From an uncultured Prevotella sp. (lineage in GTDB: Bacteria; Bacteroidota; Bacteroidia; Bacteroidales; Bacteroidaceae): a stretch of DNA of 61,403 nucleotides. Made by a program: the position numbers and the translations under genes. The notes under the pieces are model-generated. The model did no database searches and was not told the origin of the DNA. It saw nothing but the letters and a program-made list of their open reading frames with translations. The stretch is from assembly GCA_937907705.1 (NCBI GenBank), contig CALCVP010000021.1, positions 1 through 61,403 on the forward strand, given 5' to 3'. Shown here piece by piece: positions 18,719-27,069 of the stretch (the first letter of the stretch is position 1; the number at the start of each line of letters is the position of its first letter).

Positions 18719-19801
18719 CTAAAAGAGCTTACGGGCAATACGGAAGTTAAGAACAGGATATACCTTAAACTTCTTTATCATACGTGTGTAAGTGCCTACT
18801 TTACCACGCACATTGTCAAGGTCTTTGGCCAAATCCACGGTTGTAGGAACCGTAGCCTCCATCTTTACTGGGCGGTCAGGGTCCTGATTGGTAATGCTGG
18901 GGTCAATCTCTGTGAGATGATAGTTATGAACTAACACCTGAGGTGTGCCACCCCAAAAGAGCACGCCGCAGTCAAACGATACGGTATAGCGATCGCTATG
19001 CTTTAAAAGTGCACCGCCATAGCCAAAGCCCAAATAGGGTTTAAAGTTGTTGACTTTTATCTGTGCCCTCACTGTATTGTTCTCGCTTGGTTCCAACATA
19101 TAAGGTGTTCCGTCTTTAAAATCACCTATATGCACTCCCATACGTCCGTAAGAAGTAAACTTGTCATACAGGCTCTTGGTTTCATCGGGCGACAGATAGA
19201 AATCATGACCGTTATAATTGATAAATGGTTCGCCGTTGACATAAGCATTGACAACACGCTCATACAATGTGTTATACATAGCCACTGCCACCAAAGAGGT
19301 GGCATCGTCTACCGAGTTGACAGCCTCAGCAAATTTGGAGGGACCCCAATAGAATCCTCCCGTCAAGTGCCAATGCTTGTTACGGAAAGGCTTTACATCT
19401 ACCAACAGCTTGAAATTGTAAGCCGTAGGCTTGCCTTTCATATCTATATCACGGTCAACTTTAGTGCCTACAAAGCTCTCAAGCATGCCTGAGAGTTTAT
19501 CAAATTTAGAGTCTTGAACGGTAGGATCACTATCCTCACCCACCTGAATGCCAAAGTTCATGTTCATGGTTACTCGCGGCATATAGTCAAAACCCGTTCT
19601 TACTTGCAAGCTCTTGCCTATGGGAAAAGCAGCATCAATACCCACTCCTGTGCTTCCTACTGAAACACCCACGTCCATGTGTTTCAACCATCCTGTATTG
19701 ACTTTACTTGATGGCTCTTGGTCTTCACCTGACGAAGGCTGTGCTACCGCAGTGCCTACCGATAACAGTAAAGACGCTATCAATATAAAACATCTATTCA
19801 T
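18719..19801 (-). CDS. Putative outer membrane beta-barrel protein
   Basis: The product is 360 residues from the chosen start MNRCFILIASLLLSVGTAVAQ, a clean signal peptide. An in-frame Met 16 codons upstream lies before the predicted transcription start, so it is excluded by the promoter at 19827-19857. The mature protein has regularly alternating strands ending in aromatic residues (VGVSVGSTGVGIDAAFP; KPYLGFGYGGALLKHSDRY; YPVLNFRIARKLF) and a C-terminal Phe, typical of outer membrane barrels. No specific family is recognised. It is a single-gene unit, divergent from cobU. Confidence 0.75.
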   Translation of the reverse strand: MNRCFILIASLLLSVGTAVAQPSSGEDQEPSSKVNTGWLKHMDVGVSVGSTGVGIDAAFPIGKSLQVRTGFDYMPRVTMNMNFGIQVGEDSDPTVQDSKFDKLSGMLESFVGTKVDRDIDMKGKPTAYNFKLLVDVKPFRNKHWHLTGGFYWGPSKFAEAVNSVDDATSLVAVAMYNTLYERVVNAYVNGEPFINYNGHDFYLSPDETKSLYDKFTSYGRMGVHIGDFKDGTPYMLEPSENNTVRAQIKVNNFKPYLGFGYGGALLKHSDRYTVSFDCGVLFWGGTPQVLVHNYHLTEIDPSITNQDPDRPVKMEATVPTTVDLAKDLDNVRGKVGTYTRMIKKFKVYPVLNFRIARKLF

Positions 19802-19826
19802 TCTTAGCCTTTTGATTTTTTCGAAA

Positions 19827-19857
19827 CAAAGGTAGCAAAAATTATCCATGCGTCAAA
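19827..19857 (-). promoter_or_regulatory. Bacteroidota-type promoter
   Basis: Minus-strand TTTG (19857-19854), 19 bp and TACCTTTG (19834-19827) match the consensus exactly. The predicted start site is near 19820, which decides the translation start at 19801. Confidence 0.8.
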
Positions 19858-19896
19858 TAATTACTTTCATTTAAAGCGTATTCAAGCTATTATTTA

Positions 19897-19904
19897 TATC
19901 TTTG
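19897..19904 (+). promoter_or_regulatory. Possible -7 element for the cob operon
   Basis: TATCTTTG lies about 75 bp before cobU on the plus strand. No good TTTG is found at the right distance, so this is a weak call. No cobalamin-riboswitch B12 box was seen in the leader. Confidence 0.35.
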
Positions 19905-19977
19905 CAATAAGTTTTCTTGTTTTTCTTACGCAAGAAGATATTAAAAAAACAGCACTATATCATTATTACCACAACAA

Positions 19978-20508
19978 ATGAAGCGCATTATTTTGATTAC
20001 AGGTGGACAGCGTTCCGGCAAAAGTGTGTATGCCGAACAGTTGGCACTCAGCCTTTCTGAGCATCCCGTATACATGGCTACTGCCCATGTATGGGACAAT
20101 GAGTTCAAAGAAAGGGTAAAAAGGCATCAGGAACGCCGTGGCCCGCAATGGACAAATATAGAAGAAGAGAAACAGCTCAGTCTGCACCATTTAACAGGCA
20201 GAGTAATCGTAATAGACTGCATCACACTATGGTGTACCAACTTTTTCTTCAACATCCATGTAGACAGCACTCAACAGCCCAGCGTAGACCAAGCCCTCAG
20301 CGAGATAAAACATGAGTTTGACTTGTTTACCGACCAAGACGCAACCTTTATATTTGTTACAAATGAGATAGGAAGCGGGGGCGTGAGCAATAATGCTGTG
20401 CAACGACGCTTTACCGACTTGGAAGGTTGGATGAACCAATATGTGGCTTCTAAAGCGGATGAAGTGGTGCTCATGGTATGTGGGATACCTGTTAAGATTA
20501 AAGGATAG
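19978..20508 (+). CDS. cobU: Adenosylcobinamide kinase / adenosylcobinamide-phosphate guanylyltransferase
   Basis: The bifunctional enzyme phosphorylates adenosylcobinamide and then transfers GMP to it, the first steps of nucleotide-loop assembly in cobalamin synthesis or salvage. At 176 residues it has the family size. Motifs: the P-loop GGQRSGKS at residues 9-16; the His in RVKRHQERR near residue 43, which corresponds to the guanylylated His; VIVIDCITLWCTN near residue 75; and NEIGSGGVSNNAVQRRFTD near residue 127. It is first in the order cobU-cobT-cobS-cobC, all on the plus strand. Confidence 0.96.
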   Translation: MKRIILITGGQRSGKSVYAEQLALSLSEHPVYMATAHVWDNEFKERVKRHQERRGPQWTNIEEEKQLSLHHLTGRVIVIDCITLWCTNFFFNIHVDSTQQPSVDQALSEIKHEFDLFTDQDATFIFVTNEIGSGGVSNNAVQRRFTDLEGWMNQYVASKADEVVLMVCGIPVKIKG

Positions 20509-20599
20509 GTAATAATGAAATATCCTGTTGTCAACAGATGATGAAATTGTATTGTCTGGATGCTGACGGAACCACTTTGACTACATTATTTATACAGCA

Positions 20600-21649
20600 A
20601 TGAAAGAATACAAAATAAAGAAGCCGTGCAGGGCCATGAAGACCGAAGTTATTGATGCAATAAACAATCTTAACAAGCCTAAGGGATCTTTAGGCAAGTT
20701 GGAAAGTTTGGCGCTGCAAATTTGCTTGATACAGCAAACACTGCACCCCAAGCTGCAACACCCCTGCCACTTGCTGTTAGGCGCTGACCATGGCATAGAA
20801 AAGGAAGGAGTGAGTGTGTCGCCACGAGAAATTACCTGGCAACAGATGATTAACTTTACCAAAGGGGGTGGAGGTGTAAATATGTTTTGCAGGCAACATC
20901 ACTTTAAACTTTTCATTACTGATGTGGGAGTAGACCATGACCTTAGTTCCTATCCCACTATTATCAATCGCAAAATAGGTTATGGCACAGGAAATTTCTT
21001 ATATGAAGCGGCTATGACACAAGAGCAATTTGGGCAAGCCCTTAATGTGGGGGAAGAACTGGTAAACCAATGTGCAAAAGAGGGTTGCAATGTAATTTGT
21101 TTGGGTGAAATGGGCATAGCAAACACTTCACCGTCAAGCGTATGGATGAGTCTGTTTGGACAGCTGCCATTGAACAGATGCGTAGGAGCTGGAGCTGGAC
21201 TGACCCATCCTGGCATAGCACATAAGTTAGACGTGTTGACACGTGCTGTTGACAATTACATGCAATACATGCCCAATCCGTACCAACCTGAAAACATCAT
21301 CAGGTACTTCGGCGGATTTGAAATGGTAGCAGCCATAGGCGGCATGCTCAGAGCTGCAGAACTGAATATGATTATCATGATTGACGGATTTATTATGACA
21401 GCCTGCGCTTTGGCGGCATCTAAACTCTACCCTGCCATCACAGACTACATGATATTTGGACACCAAGGCGATGAAAGTGGACATAAGCTGCTACTGGATT
21501 TGCTCAATGCCCAACCTTTATTACACCTCGGATTGCGCTTAGGAGAAGGTACTGGTGCACTGTGTGCTTTCCCCATTATTGACAGTGCTGTAAGAATGAT
21601 GAACGAAATGAATAACTTTGACAATGCTAACATCACTAAATACTTCTAA
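20600..21649 (+). CDS. cobT: Nicotinate-nucleotide--dimethylbenzimidazole phosphoribosyltransferase
   Basis: The 349-residue enzyme makes alpha-ribazole phosphate from a lower-ligand base and nicotinate mononucleotide. Conserved segments include NLNKPKGSLGKLESLA near residue 18, the LLGADHGIEKEGVS stretch near residue 55, GEMGIANTSPSS near residue 170, GAGAGLTHPG near residue 196, and the catalytic Glu in LRLGEGTGALCAFP near residue 313. Its 3' end overlaps cobS by 32 bp, so the two are coupled. Together with CobU and CobS it completes lower-ligand attachment. The base used cannot be read from sequence. Confidence 0.96.
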   Translation: MKEYKIKKPCRAMKTEVIDAINNLNKPKGSLGKLESLALQICLIQQTLHPKLQHPCHLLLGADHGIEKEGVSVSPREITWQQMINFTKGGGGVNMFCRQHHFKLFITDVGVDHDLSSYPTIINRKIGYGTGNFLYEAAMTQEQFGQALNVGEELVNQCAKEGCNVICLGEMGIANTSPSSVWMSLFGQLPLNRCVGAGAGLTHPGIAHKLDVLTRAVDNYMQYMPNPYQPENIIRYFGGFEMVAAIGGMLRAAELNMIIMIDGFIMTACALAASKLYPAITDYMIFGHQGDESGHKLLLDLLNAQPLLHLGLRLGEGTGALCAFPIIDSAVRMMNEMNNFDNANITKYF

Positions 21650-22436
21650 AAAATGGTATGACAATATTTGGGCTGCATTCATATTCTTTACACGATTGCC
21701 TTTTTGGCGACTGCATGAACCGCCGCGAGAGTGCTACAAGACAGTAGTAGAGCACTGGCCTTTGACCGGCTGGCTTACAGGAGGCGCCATGGCTGCTATT
21801 ATATTAGCAGGCAGTGTGTGGCTGCATATATCATACCATGCCGTTCTGTTAACGGCTATTATTGCCCGTATTCTGATAACAGGTGCACTGCATGAAGATG
21901 GACTTTGTGATTTCTTTGACGGATTTGGAGGTGGAGGCAACGACAGACAGAGGATTCTTGACATCATGAAAGATTCGCGCATCGGCACTTATGGTGTATT
22001 AGGAATCATCATGTATGAACTGTCCTTTTACACACTACTATGCAGTCTGCCACCCAAAATGGCTGCATTTGCTGTATTTGCAGCAGATCCTTATGCCAAA
22101 ATGATAGCTGCACAAATTATCATGCTGATGCCGTATGCCCGTACAGAAGAAGAGGCAAAAGCAAAAACTGTATATCGCAAAATAAATGTGAAGGCGGGCA
22201 TTGGTCTGGCTGTACAAGGCTTGCTGCCCATGGCTTTGTTTCTATACTTCATGCACCGACATGTTGATTGGCAATATATCATCTTTGCACCATGCCTCGT
22301 CATGTATTTTATGTATCTGCTTATTTGGCGCAAGCTACATGGATATACGGGAGACTGCTGTGGTGCACTATTCTTGCTTGTTGAACTATCTGTCTATTTG
22401 GCAATGGCAAGTACTATGACCTATTACATTAAATAA
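21618..22436 (+). CDS. cobS: Adenosylcobinamide-GDP ribazoletransferase (cobalamin synthase)
   Basis: The 272-residue integral membrane protein joins adenosylcobinamide-GDP and alpha-ribazole (phosphate). The family's Mg-binding acidic motif is present at about residues 92-105 (GALHEDGLCDFFDGFGGGG), followed by RILDIMKDSRIGTYGVLGI, with about six hydrophobic segments. The start at 21618 overlaps cobT; Met codon 3 (21624) is an alternative that barely changes the product. Confidence 0.95.
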   Translation: MTMLTSLNTSKKWYDNIWAAFIFFTRLPFWRLHEPPRECYKTVVEHWPLTGWLTGGAMAAIILAGSVWLHISYHAVLLTAIIARILITGALHEDGLCDFFDGFGGGGNDRQRILDIMKDSRIGTYGVLGIIMYELSFYTLLCSLPPKMAAFAVFAADPYAKMIAAQIIMLMPYARTEEEAKAKTVYRKINVKAGIGLAVQGLLPMALFLYFMHRHVDWQYIIFAPCLVMYFMYLLIWRKLHGYTGDCCGALFLLVELSVYLAMASTMTYYIK

Positions 22437-22455
22437 CTGTAACAACAATATCAAC

Positions 22456-22983
22456 ATGAAAATAACCCTGATAAGACACACCAGCGTCAATGTGCCCAAA
22501 GGTACATGCTATGGCTGGACAGATGTACCTTTAGCCGATACATTTGAACAAGAAGCTGCTCAAACAAAAGCTGTATTAGACACGAAAGTGTTTGATTGCG
22601 TATATTCTTCGCCACTTACACGCGCCCGAAAGTTAGCTGCATACTGTGGGTATAAACATCCTTTAACAGACAACAGACTGAAAGAAATGAATATGGGCGA
22701 CTGGGAGATGCAACGCTTCGATGAAATAAAAGACAATAATCTAAAGAAATGGTATGAAGACTACATACATACGCCCACCACAAACGGTGAAAGTTTTGAA
22801 ACATTTTATCAACGGGTGGCATCCTTTCTTGATGAACTGAAACAGCGAGATTTACAGCAGGTAGCCATCTTTGCCCATGGCGGTGTGCTGATGTGTGCCG
22901 GTATCTACGCAAAACTCTTTAATACAGATAATTGTTTTGAACATCAAGTTGGTTATGGAGGTATTGAAGAAATAGAAATTTAA
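22456..22983 (+). CDS. cobC: Alpha-ribazole phosphatase, histidine phosphatase family
   Basis: The 175-residue protein has the phosphohistidine motif LIRHTSVN at residues 4-11 (a T replaces the more common G), the second active-site His in AIFAHGGVLM near residue 137, and MGDWEMQRF near residue 80. In this context it is expected to remove the phosphate from alpha-ribazole phosphate or cobalamin phosphate, the last step of loop assembly. It is the fourth gene of the cob operon, 19 bp after cobS, and is followed by a terminator hairpin. Confidence 0.9.
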   Translation: MKITLIRHTSVNVPKGTCYGWTDVPLADTFEQEAAQTKAVLDTKVFDCVYSSPLTRARKLAAYCGYKHPLTDNRLKEMNMGDWEMQRFDEIKDNNLKKWYEDYIHTPTTNGESFETFYQRVASFLDELKQRDLQQVAIFAHGGVLMCAGIYAKLFNTDNCFEHQVGYGGIEEIEI

Positions 22984-23036
22984 TCCAACGTATATAACGT
23001 TACTGCATAACGCTTTTAACAAAAAATCAAGTTTTG

Positions 23037-23076
23037 AAGATCGCATGTACAAATGAAATAATGTACATGCGATCTT
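23037..23076. terminator. Bidirectional terminator
   Basis: A perfect 14-bp stem (23037-23050 with 23063-23076, core GATCGCATGTAC) has a 12-nt loop, between the convergent cobC and PepSY genes. Confidence 0.75.
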
Positions 23077-23102
23077 TGTAATTGCTCTATAACAGTCAGT
23101 CA

Positions 23103-23819
23103 TTATCTATGAGAAGAATGTTTTTTCCAATACAAATAATAACCTGTAACAGGAAGTGATGCACCAATAAGGCACACGATAAAAGTTATTATCTTTGTGA
23201 ACAGGCCTCCCCATTTGCCCACATGCAACGCATGAAACACCTGAATGGCAGCTGAGCCTTTAGGCAACAAATGGAAACCAAAAGCCAAACCTGTAACAGA
23301 CAATAACAATAGCCACAGTACAACAATAAAACCAAGACTCACATGCAAGTCATAAAATAAGCGTCTTTTGCCTCTATGGCATTCCACTTTGAAACATCTT
23401 AACCATTGCGCATGACTACGAGGCCAACAGACAAGCATCCCGCTCACTAATACAACCACGAACAACAATGTAACAAGTGTTATCAGACGCTTGCCCACTG
23501 TGCCCAGCATAAGTGATGTATGAAAGCGTGTAACATACGAGAAGAAATCACGTTGGGTAGTTGTGCCATGTGGCAATATCTGCTTATCTGCTGTGTTCAT
23601 TATGCCATGATTTGGTTTCTTGCTTGAAAAAGAAGCAGCCCAATCATGGCCTGTACGCTGCTGATGACCGTGTGGAGCTACAACTGTAGGCATGCCAAGT
23701 GCAGAGCGAATCTCATGTTTAAACACCAAAGTTGCTCCAGACAGGCAAATAATTATCACGAAAATACCTAACGGTAAAGACAACCACAAGTGTATTTTTG
23801 TCAATAGCTTCTTGTTCAT
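23103..23819 (-). CDS. PepSY-associated membrane protein
   Basis: The 238-residue protein has about four hydrophobic segments: IHLWLSLPLGIFVIIICLSGATLVF at the N-terminus, one near residue 110, one near residue 165 and one near the C-terminus. It resembles PepSY transmembrane proteins found beside TonB-dependent iron or siderophore receptors, where some act as membrane reductases. Several His residues fall in or near the helices (IHLW, HEIRS, FHTSLM, HVSLG), which could bind heme. It is the third gene of the chelatase-receptor-PepSY operon, 14 bp after the receptor, and shorter than many PepSY proteins. Role in ligand release or reduction is inferred from context. Confidence 0.8.
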   Translation of the reverse strand: MNKKLLTKIHLWLSLPLGIFVIIICLSGATLVFKHEIRSALGMPTVVAPHGHQQRTGHDWAASFSSKKPNHGIMNTADKQILPHGTTTQRDFFSYVTRFHTSLMLGTVGKRLITLVTLLFVVVLVSGMLVCWPRSHAQWLRCFKVECHRGKRRLFYDLHVSLGFIVVLWLLLLSVTGLAFGFHLLPKGSAAIQVFHALHVGKWGGLFTKIITFIVCLIGASLPVTGYYLYWKKHSSHR

Positions 23820-23833
23820 AGAACTTATTGCGT

Positions 23834-25900
23834 TTAATCTTTGAAATTAATTTTCAATCCTACCACAAGCATACGACCGGGTGAGTAAAGCGCATAACGG
23901 CGTGTAGAAGTATCTATACGATGGTCTGTTTTGCCCAAGATATTGTCTACGCCAATACTTGGCATCAATGTAAACCAACGGTTGAAGTCAAAGGTATGGG
24001 TAGTGTTGATATTCACCAATCCATAGCCAGGTGCATCCTCATAAGCAGGATAATAGGTGCGACTTTGGAAACGGCCATTTAGATTCACATTTAATTTATA
24101 GTTACCCCATGTATGAGCATAATTAACTGCTGCTGTCGCACTGTTTTTGAATGTGCGTTCAAGAACAGTCCATTCTCCGCCACTTTTGCTTCGACCATTT
24201 GTATAAGCATAATTGGCCATTAAAGACAGATCATGGGTCAAATTAACAGTTGCATTGACCTGCAAACCTTTTACGACACCTTTACTGCTATTGATATAAT
24301 GCCCATAGGTCTTCAGCAGGTTCAATTGGTCTGCGGTAGCTTCCGGAAATTCTTGAGCCAACATATTACGCACATCATCGTCAACGGCTATATTCTCTTT
24401 TACAACCATATCTTTTACAAAGTTCATATAACCCATTACAGAAAGAGAGAATATATGATTACTGTATTCTGCATTAAGAGAAACATAATGGCTACGCTCT
24501 GGATTTAAATTTTTATTGCCAAAAGTAATCACAGGACGCTTACCCATTATCTTGAAATAGTGATAATAGAGTTCATCCAAACCTGGAGCACGGAAACCAC
24601 GCGAATAAGCCGCACGGAATCGGAAGTTACCTGGAGCATACATCAATGATACCTTAGGAGTAAAGTTATGGCCAAAAGCACCATGATGAGTGTAACGCAC
24701 ACCTACCGTTGCACTCAAGTTGCGCAGGATTTCCATATCATGTTGTACGTAGCCTGCCCAAGTATAGACATTATTATCCACATCGCCACTGGAAGCTTTT
24801 AAAAAATCGTTACGCCAATCTGCGCCAAAAATTGTAGTGGCAGCATCATAAAAACGGAAAATACCTTTTAATTCTGCCTCATAATACTTCTGAGTCTTGT
24901 TACGTAGAAAATCGCCTATCTTATACTTCGAAGTTTCCACTTGATAAAGATTACCATAATGATAGTTATCATTAACAAAATCAAACTGCAAAGCATGCCT
25001 CCCTAATTGATAACGTGTACCTGCTTCCCAACGCATACTTTCGCTACGCATGTCATAATCAGAGCCTCCCTGTACATCAGACCTTGTATCAGGACGATCT
25101 GTTAATTTATAAGAATAAGAACCCTGCGCATAGAATGATAAGGCTTTGGTGGGCTTCAAGTCGAAACGTTGGCTCACAAGATTTGAATTATATCCGATAA
25201 ATAGAGGAGCAATTGTAGCCTCTGCTTCACCCGTCTTGTCATTAAGAGTAAAGCCGTTGTTCTGATAGCTATCAGCCTCCTGATGAAAATAAGAAGTGTG
25301 TGAACTTAATATACCTGCTGAAAGATCAATATTTACACCTTGAGAAAATTGTCCTTTTCCCGACAATCGTGTATCGGAAGAAACATTGACAAGTTTATCA
25401 AAAGACTGGTCGGTTATAATATTGATAACACCTCCAATGGCATCAGAACCGTAAAGGGCAGAAGCTGCGCCATCAAGCACCTCTATACGCTTAACCCTTG
25501 ACATATCTATACGATTCAAATCTACATTTCCTGCAATATCGCCAATTATCTTTTTTCCATTTACCAAAACCAATACATATTTATTGCCTAATCCATTTAC
25601 ACGGATATAAGAACCCATAGCATTAGGAGCAAAAGAAACCTGAGGCATCAAGCGTGTAAGAGCATCTTGAAAATCTGTAACACCAGCTTCTTTTATCAGC
25701 TTTTGCGACAGTACATGAACTGGAGTCGTTGTAGATTTCAACAGCTGATGATGACCATTTCCAGTAACTACGACAGGATTAAGTTCTACTTCCATCCCTA
25801 CTTTATCATCTCCTGCTTTTTTATCAGCTATATCATGAGCCACAGCTGTTCCACTACCTACACATGTAGCAAATGCCAATAACAATAACTTATTATTCAT
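23834..25900 (-). CDS. TonB-dependent outer membrane receptor
   Basis: The 688-residue protein has a signal peptide (MNNKLLLLAFATCVGSGTAVA) and then a TonB-box-like segment NPVVVTG near residue 42. The plug domain follows (residues about 55-165, with YVLVLVNGKKI and the conserved IEVLDGAASALYGSDAIGGVINI), then a 22-strand-type barrel containing FRAAYSRGFRAPGLDELYYHYF. The end is typical (LYSPGRMLVVGLKINFKD). It imports a ligand too large for porins, most likely heme, a cobamide or a metal chelate given its neighbours: an exported CbiK-like chelatase upstream (overlap of 8 bp), a PepSY protein downstream, and the cob genes beyond. It lacks the carboxypeptidase-like domain of SusC proteins. Substrate is inferred. 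Confidence 0.9.
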   Translation of the reverse strand: MNNKLLLLAFATCVGSGTAVAHDIADKKAGDDKVGMEVELNPVVVTGNGHHQLLKSTTTPVHVLSQKLIKEAGVTDFQDALTRLMPQVSFAPNAMGSYIRVNGLGNKYVLVLVNGKKIIGDIAGNVDLNRIDMSRVKRIEVLDGAASALYGSDAIGGVINIITDQSFDKLVNVSSDTRLSGKGQFSQGVNIDLSAGILSSHTSYFHQEADSYQNNGFTLNDKTGEAEATIAPLFIGYNSNLVSQRFDLKPTKALSFYAQGSYSYKLTDRPDTRSDVQGGSDYDMRSESMRWEAGTRYQLGRHALQFDFVNDNYHYGNLYQVETSKYKIGDFLRNKTQKYYEAELKGIFRFYDAATTIFGADWRNDFLKASSGDVDNNVYTWAGYVQHDMEILRNLSATVGVRYTHHGAFGHNFTPKVSLMYAPGNFRFRAAYSRGFRAPGLDELYYHYFKIMGKRPVITFGNKNLNPERSHYVSLNAEYSNHIFSLSVMGYMNFVKDMVVKENIAVDDDVRNMLAQEFPEATADQLNLLKTYGHYINSSKGVVKGLQVNATVNLTHDLSLMANYAYTNGRSKSGGEWTVLERTFKNSATAAVNYAHTWGNYKLNVNLNGRFQSRTYYPAYEDAPGYGLVNINTTHTFDFNRWFTLMPSIGVDNILGKTDHRIDTSTRRYALYSPGRMLVVGLKINFKD

Positions 25901-26747
25901 TTTCTTCTATTATTTTTTTTATGTTATCCAATATCATTTTTCGCATTTCAGACATCTCACCAAGCCCTTCATCTACAACAGTTACTTGATATCCATTTTT
26001 AACAAACGCTTGTTTCCATACACCAGCTATATCTTCGCGCTGATGATTACCTGCAATATAAAGCAAGGGAACTAAAACCACATGCTTTTGTTTGTTCTTG
26101 GCTAATTGGCGTTGGACAGATTCTAATGTAGGATATCCTTCTATTGTACCCACATGCCAATTGCTATATCCCTCATCTTTTGCCAAATAATCAATCTGGC
26201 TATACATAGCATTTGCAGGACTATCACTACCATGTCCAACTAAAACTATTTGAGCCTCATCTGTACGATATAACTTTTGACTTGATAAATGACTGCTAAT
26301 CAAATTTATTAACCGTCGGCAATCCTGAACAGAATAAAGCAATGGACGTGCTACTGACACTCTTTTAAAGAATGATTTAACTTTCTTCACTTGCTCTTGA
26401 AGCAAATCCATCATCATACCATCTAACAACATCGTGCTCTGCACAATTAATGTATCACAACCTTGAGCATGCAAACTATCCAAAGCAGCGGCAATACTAC
26501 TCTTATGTATGCCACGCTTATTCAACATAGCAATAACAGAGGAAGCCGCATAAGCTTCCATTACTTTGCAGTGATGAAAGGTATGAGCAACTTCTTCATT
26601 TAGCCTATCAAGCGTAGCTCTTCTACTCTTGTCATTTTGTGTACCGTAATGTACCAATAATATACCTGTATTTTGTGACTTTGCTACTTGACACATGCAA
26701 AGAAACATATAAACAAGCAATACTTTTAATATATATAACTTCCTCAT
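25893..26747 (-). CDS. Exported CbiK-like (sirohydrochlorin cobaltochelatase family) protein
   Basis: The product is 284 residues from the chosen start. The promoter at 26775-26806 places transcription downstream of the first in-frame Met, so the start is 26747, which gives a signal peptide MRKLYILKVLLVYMFLCMCQ. The mature part matches the class II chelatase CbiK: VHYGT at residue 33, VLVGHGSDS (His172), VGTIEGYP (Glu203) and AGNHQREDIAG (His235). The two His are 63 apart, close to the 62 of the Salmonella enzyme. Cytoplasmic CbiK inserts cobalt into the corrin precursor; an exported form must act in the periplasm. No other early corrin-ring gene is in view, so heme or tetrapyrrole binding, or metal removal, is a reasonable alternative. 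Confidence 0.85.
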   Translation of the reverse strand: MRKLYILKVLLVYMFLCMCQVAKSQNTGILLVHYGTQNDKSRRATLDRLNEEVAHTFHHCKVMEAYAASSVIAMLNKRGIHKSSIAAALDSLHAQGCDTLIVQSTMLLDGMMMDLLQEQVKKVKSFFKRVSVARPLLYSVQDCRRLINLISSHLSSQKLYRTDEAQIVLVGHGSDSPANAMYSQIDYLAKDEGYSNWHVGTIEGYPTLESVQRQLAKNKQKHVVLVPLLYIAGNHQREDIAGVWKQAFVKNGYQVTVVDEGLGEMSEMRKMILDNIKKIIEENE

Positions 26748-26774
26748 ATAAAATGTATAAGAACAAAACATGTG

Positions 26775-26806
26775 CAAAATTACGATACTAACACTATTGC
26801 TACAAT
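26775..26806 (-). promoter_or_regulatory. Probable promoter of the chelatase-receptor operon
   Basis: Minus-strand TAATTTTG (26782-26775) is preceded after 20 bp by ATTG (26806-26803). The predicted start site is near 26768, which excludes the upstream Met as translation start. Confidence 0.6.
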
Positions 26807-26861
26807 ACCTAAAACTTATGATTTTATAGGTAGAAAGTATTTCTTTCTGATAATAATTGAC

Positions 26862-26905
26862 GTAAGTTCAGCCAATTAGCATTGCCCTAATTGGGTCGAA
26901 CTTAC
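26862..26905. repeat. Nested interrupted palindrome
   Basis: GTAAGTTC (26862-26869) and CCAATTAG (26872-26879) are mirrored by CTAATTGG (26887-26894) and GAACTTAC (26898-26905). Two perfect 8-bp arm pairs surround a 7-nt centre, about 56 bp upstream of the -33 element of the chelatase operon. It could be an operator or an RNA hairpin. Confidence 0.6.
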
Positions 26906-26942
26906 ACCAAGTTTAACCAATGTCAAAAAAATAAAAAGTTTT

Positions 26943-26990
26943 ATACATAACAAAGCCTTGACTTAATTAAGTCAAGGCTTTGTTATGTAT
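26943..26990. terminator. 48-bp perfect palindrome, likely terminator of the oxidoreductase operon
   Basis: Two 24-bp arms meet with no spacer; the right arm starts TTAAGTCAAGGCTTTG. In RNA this forms a very stable hairpin. It lies 80 bp beyond the stop of the gamma subunit gene on the minus strand. Confidence 0.7.
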
Positions 26991-27069
26991 TTACAAGAGC
27001 ACATAATTATTGACACACCCTCATACTTCTGAATAATGTAATAAATATTATTAAAGAATTTTACTATGA

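Noticed and set aside
19802..19849. N-terminal extension of the outer membrane protein gene
   Set aside because: It lies upstream of the transcription start predicted from an exact consensus promoter and would spoil the signal peptide.
19850..19977. Cobalamin riboswitch before cobU or before the chelatase operon
   Set aside because: No B12 box (GCCACTG-like) or matching structure was found in the leader here or in 26748-27069.
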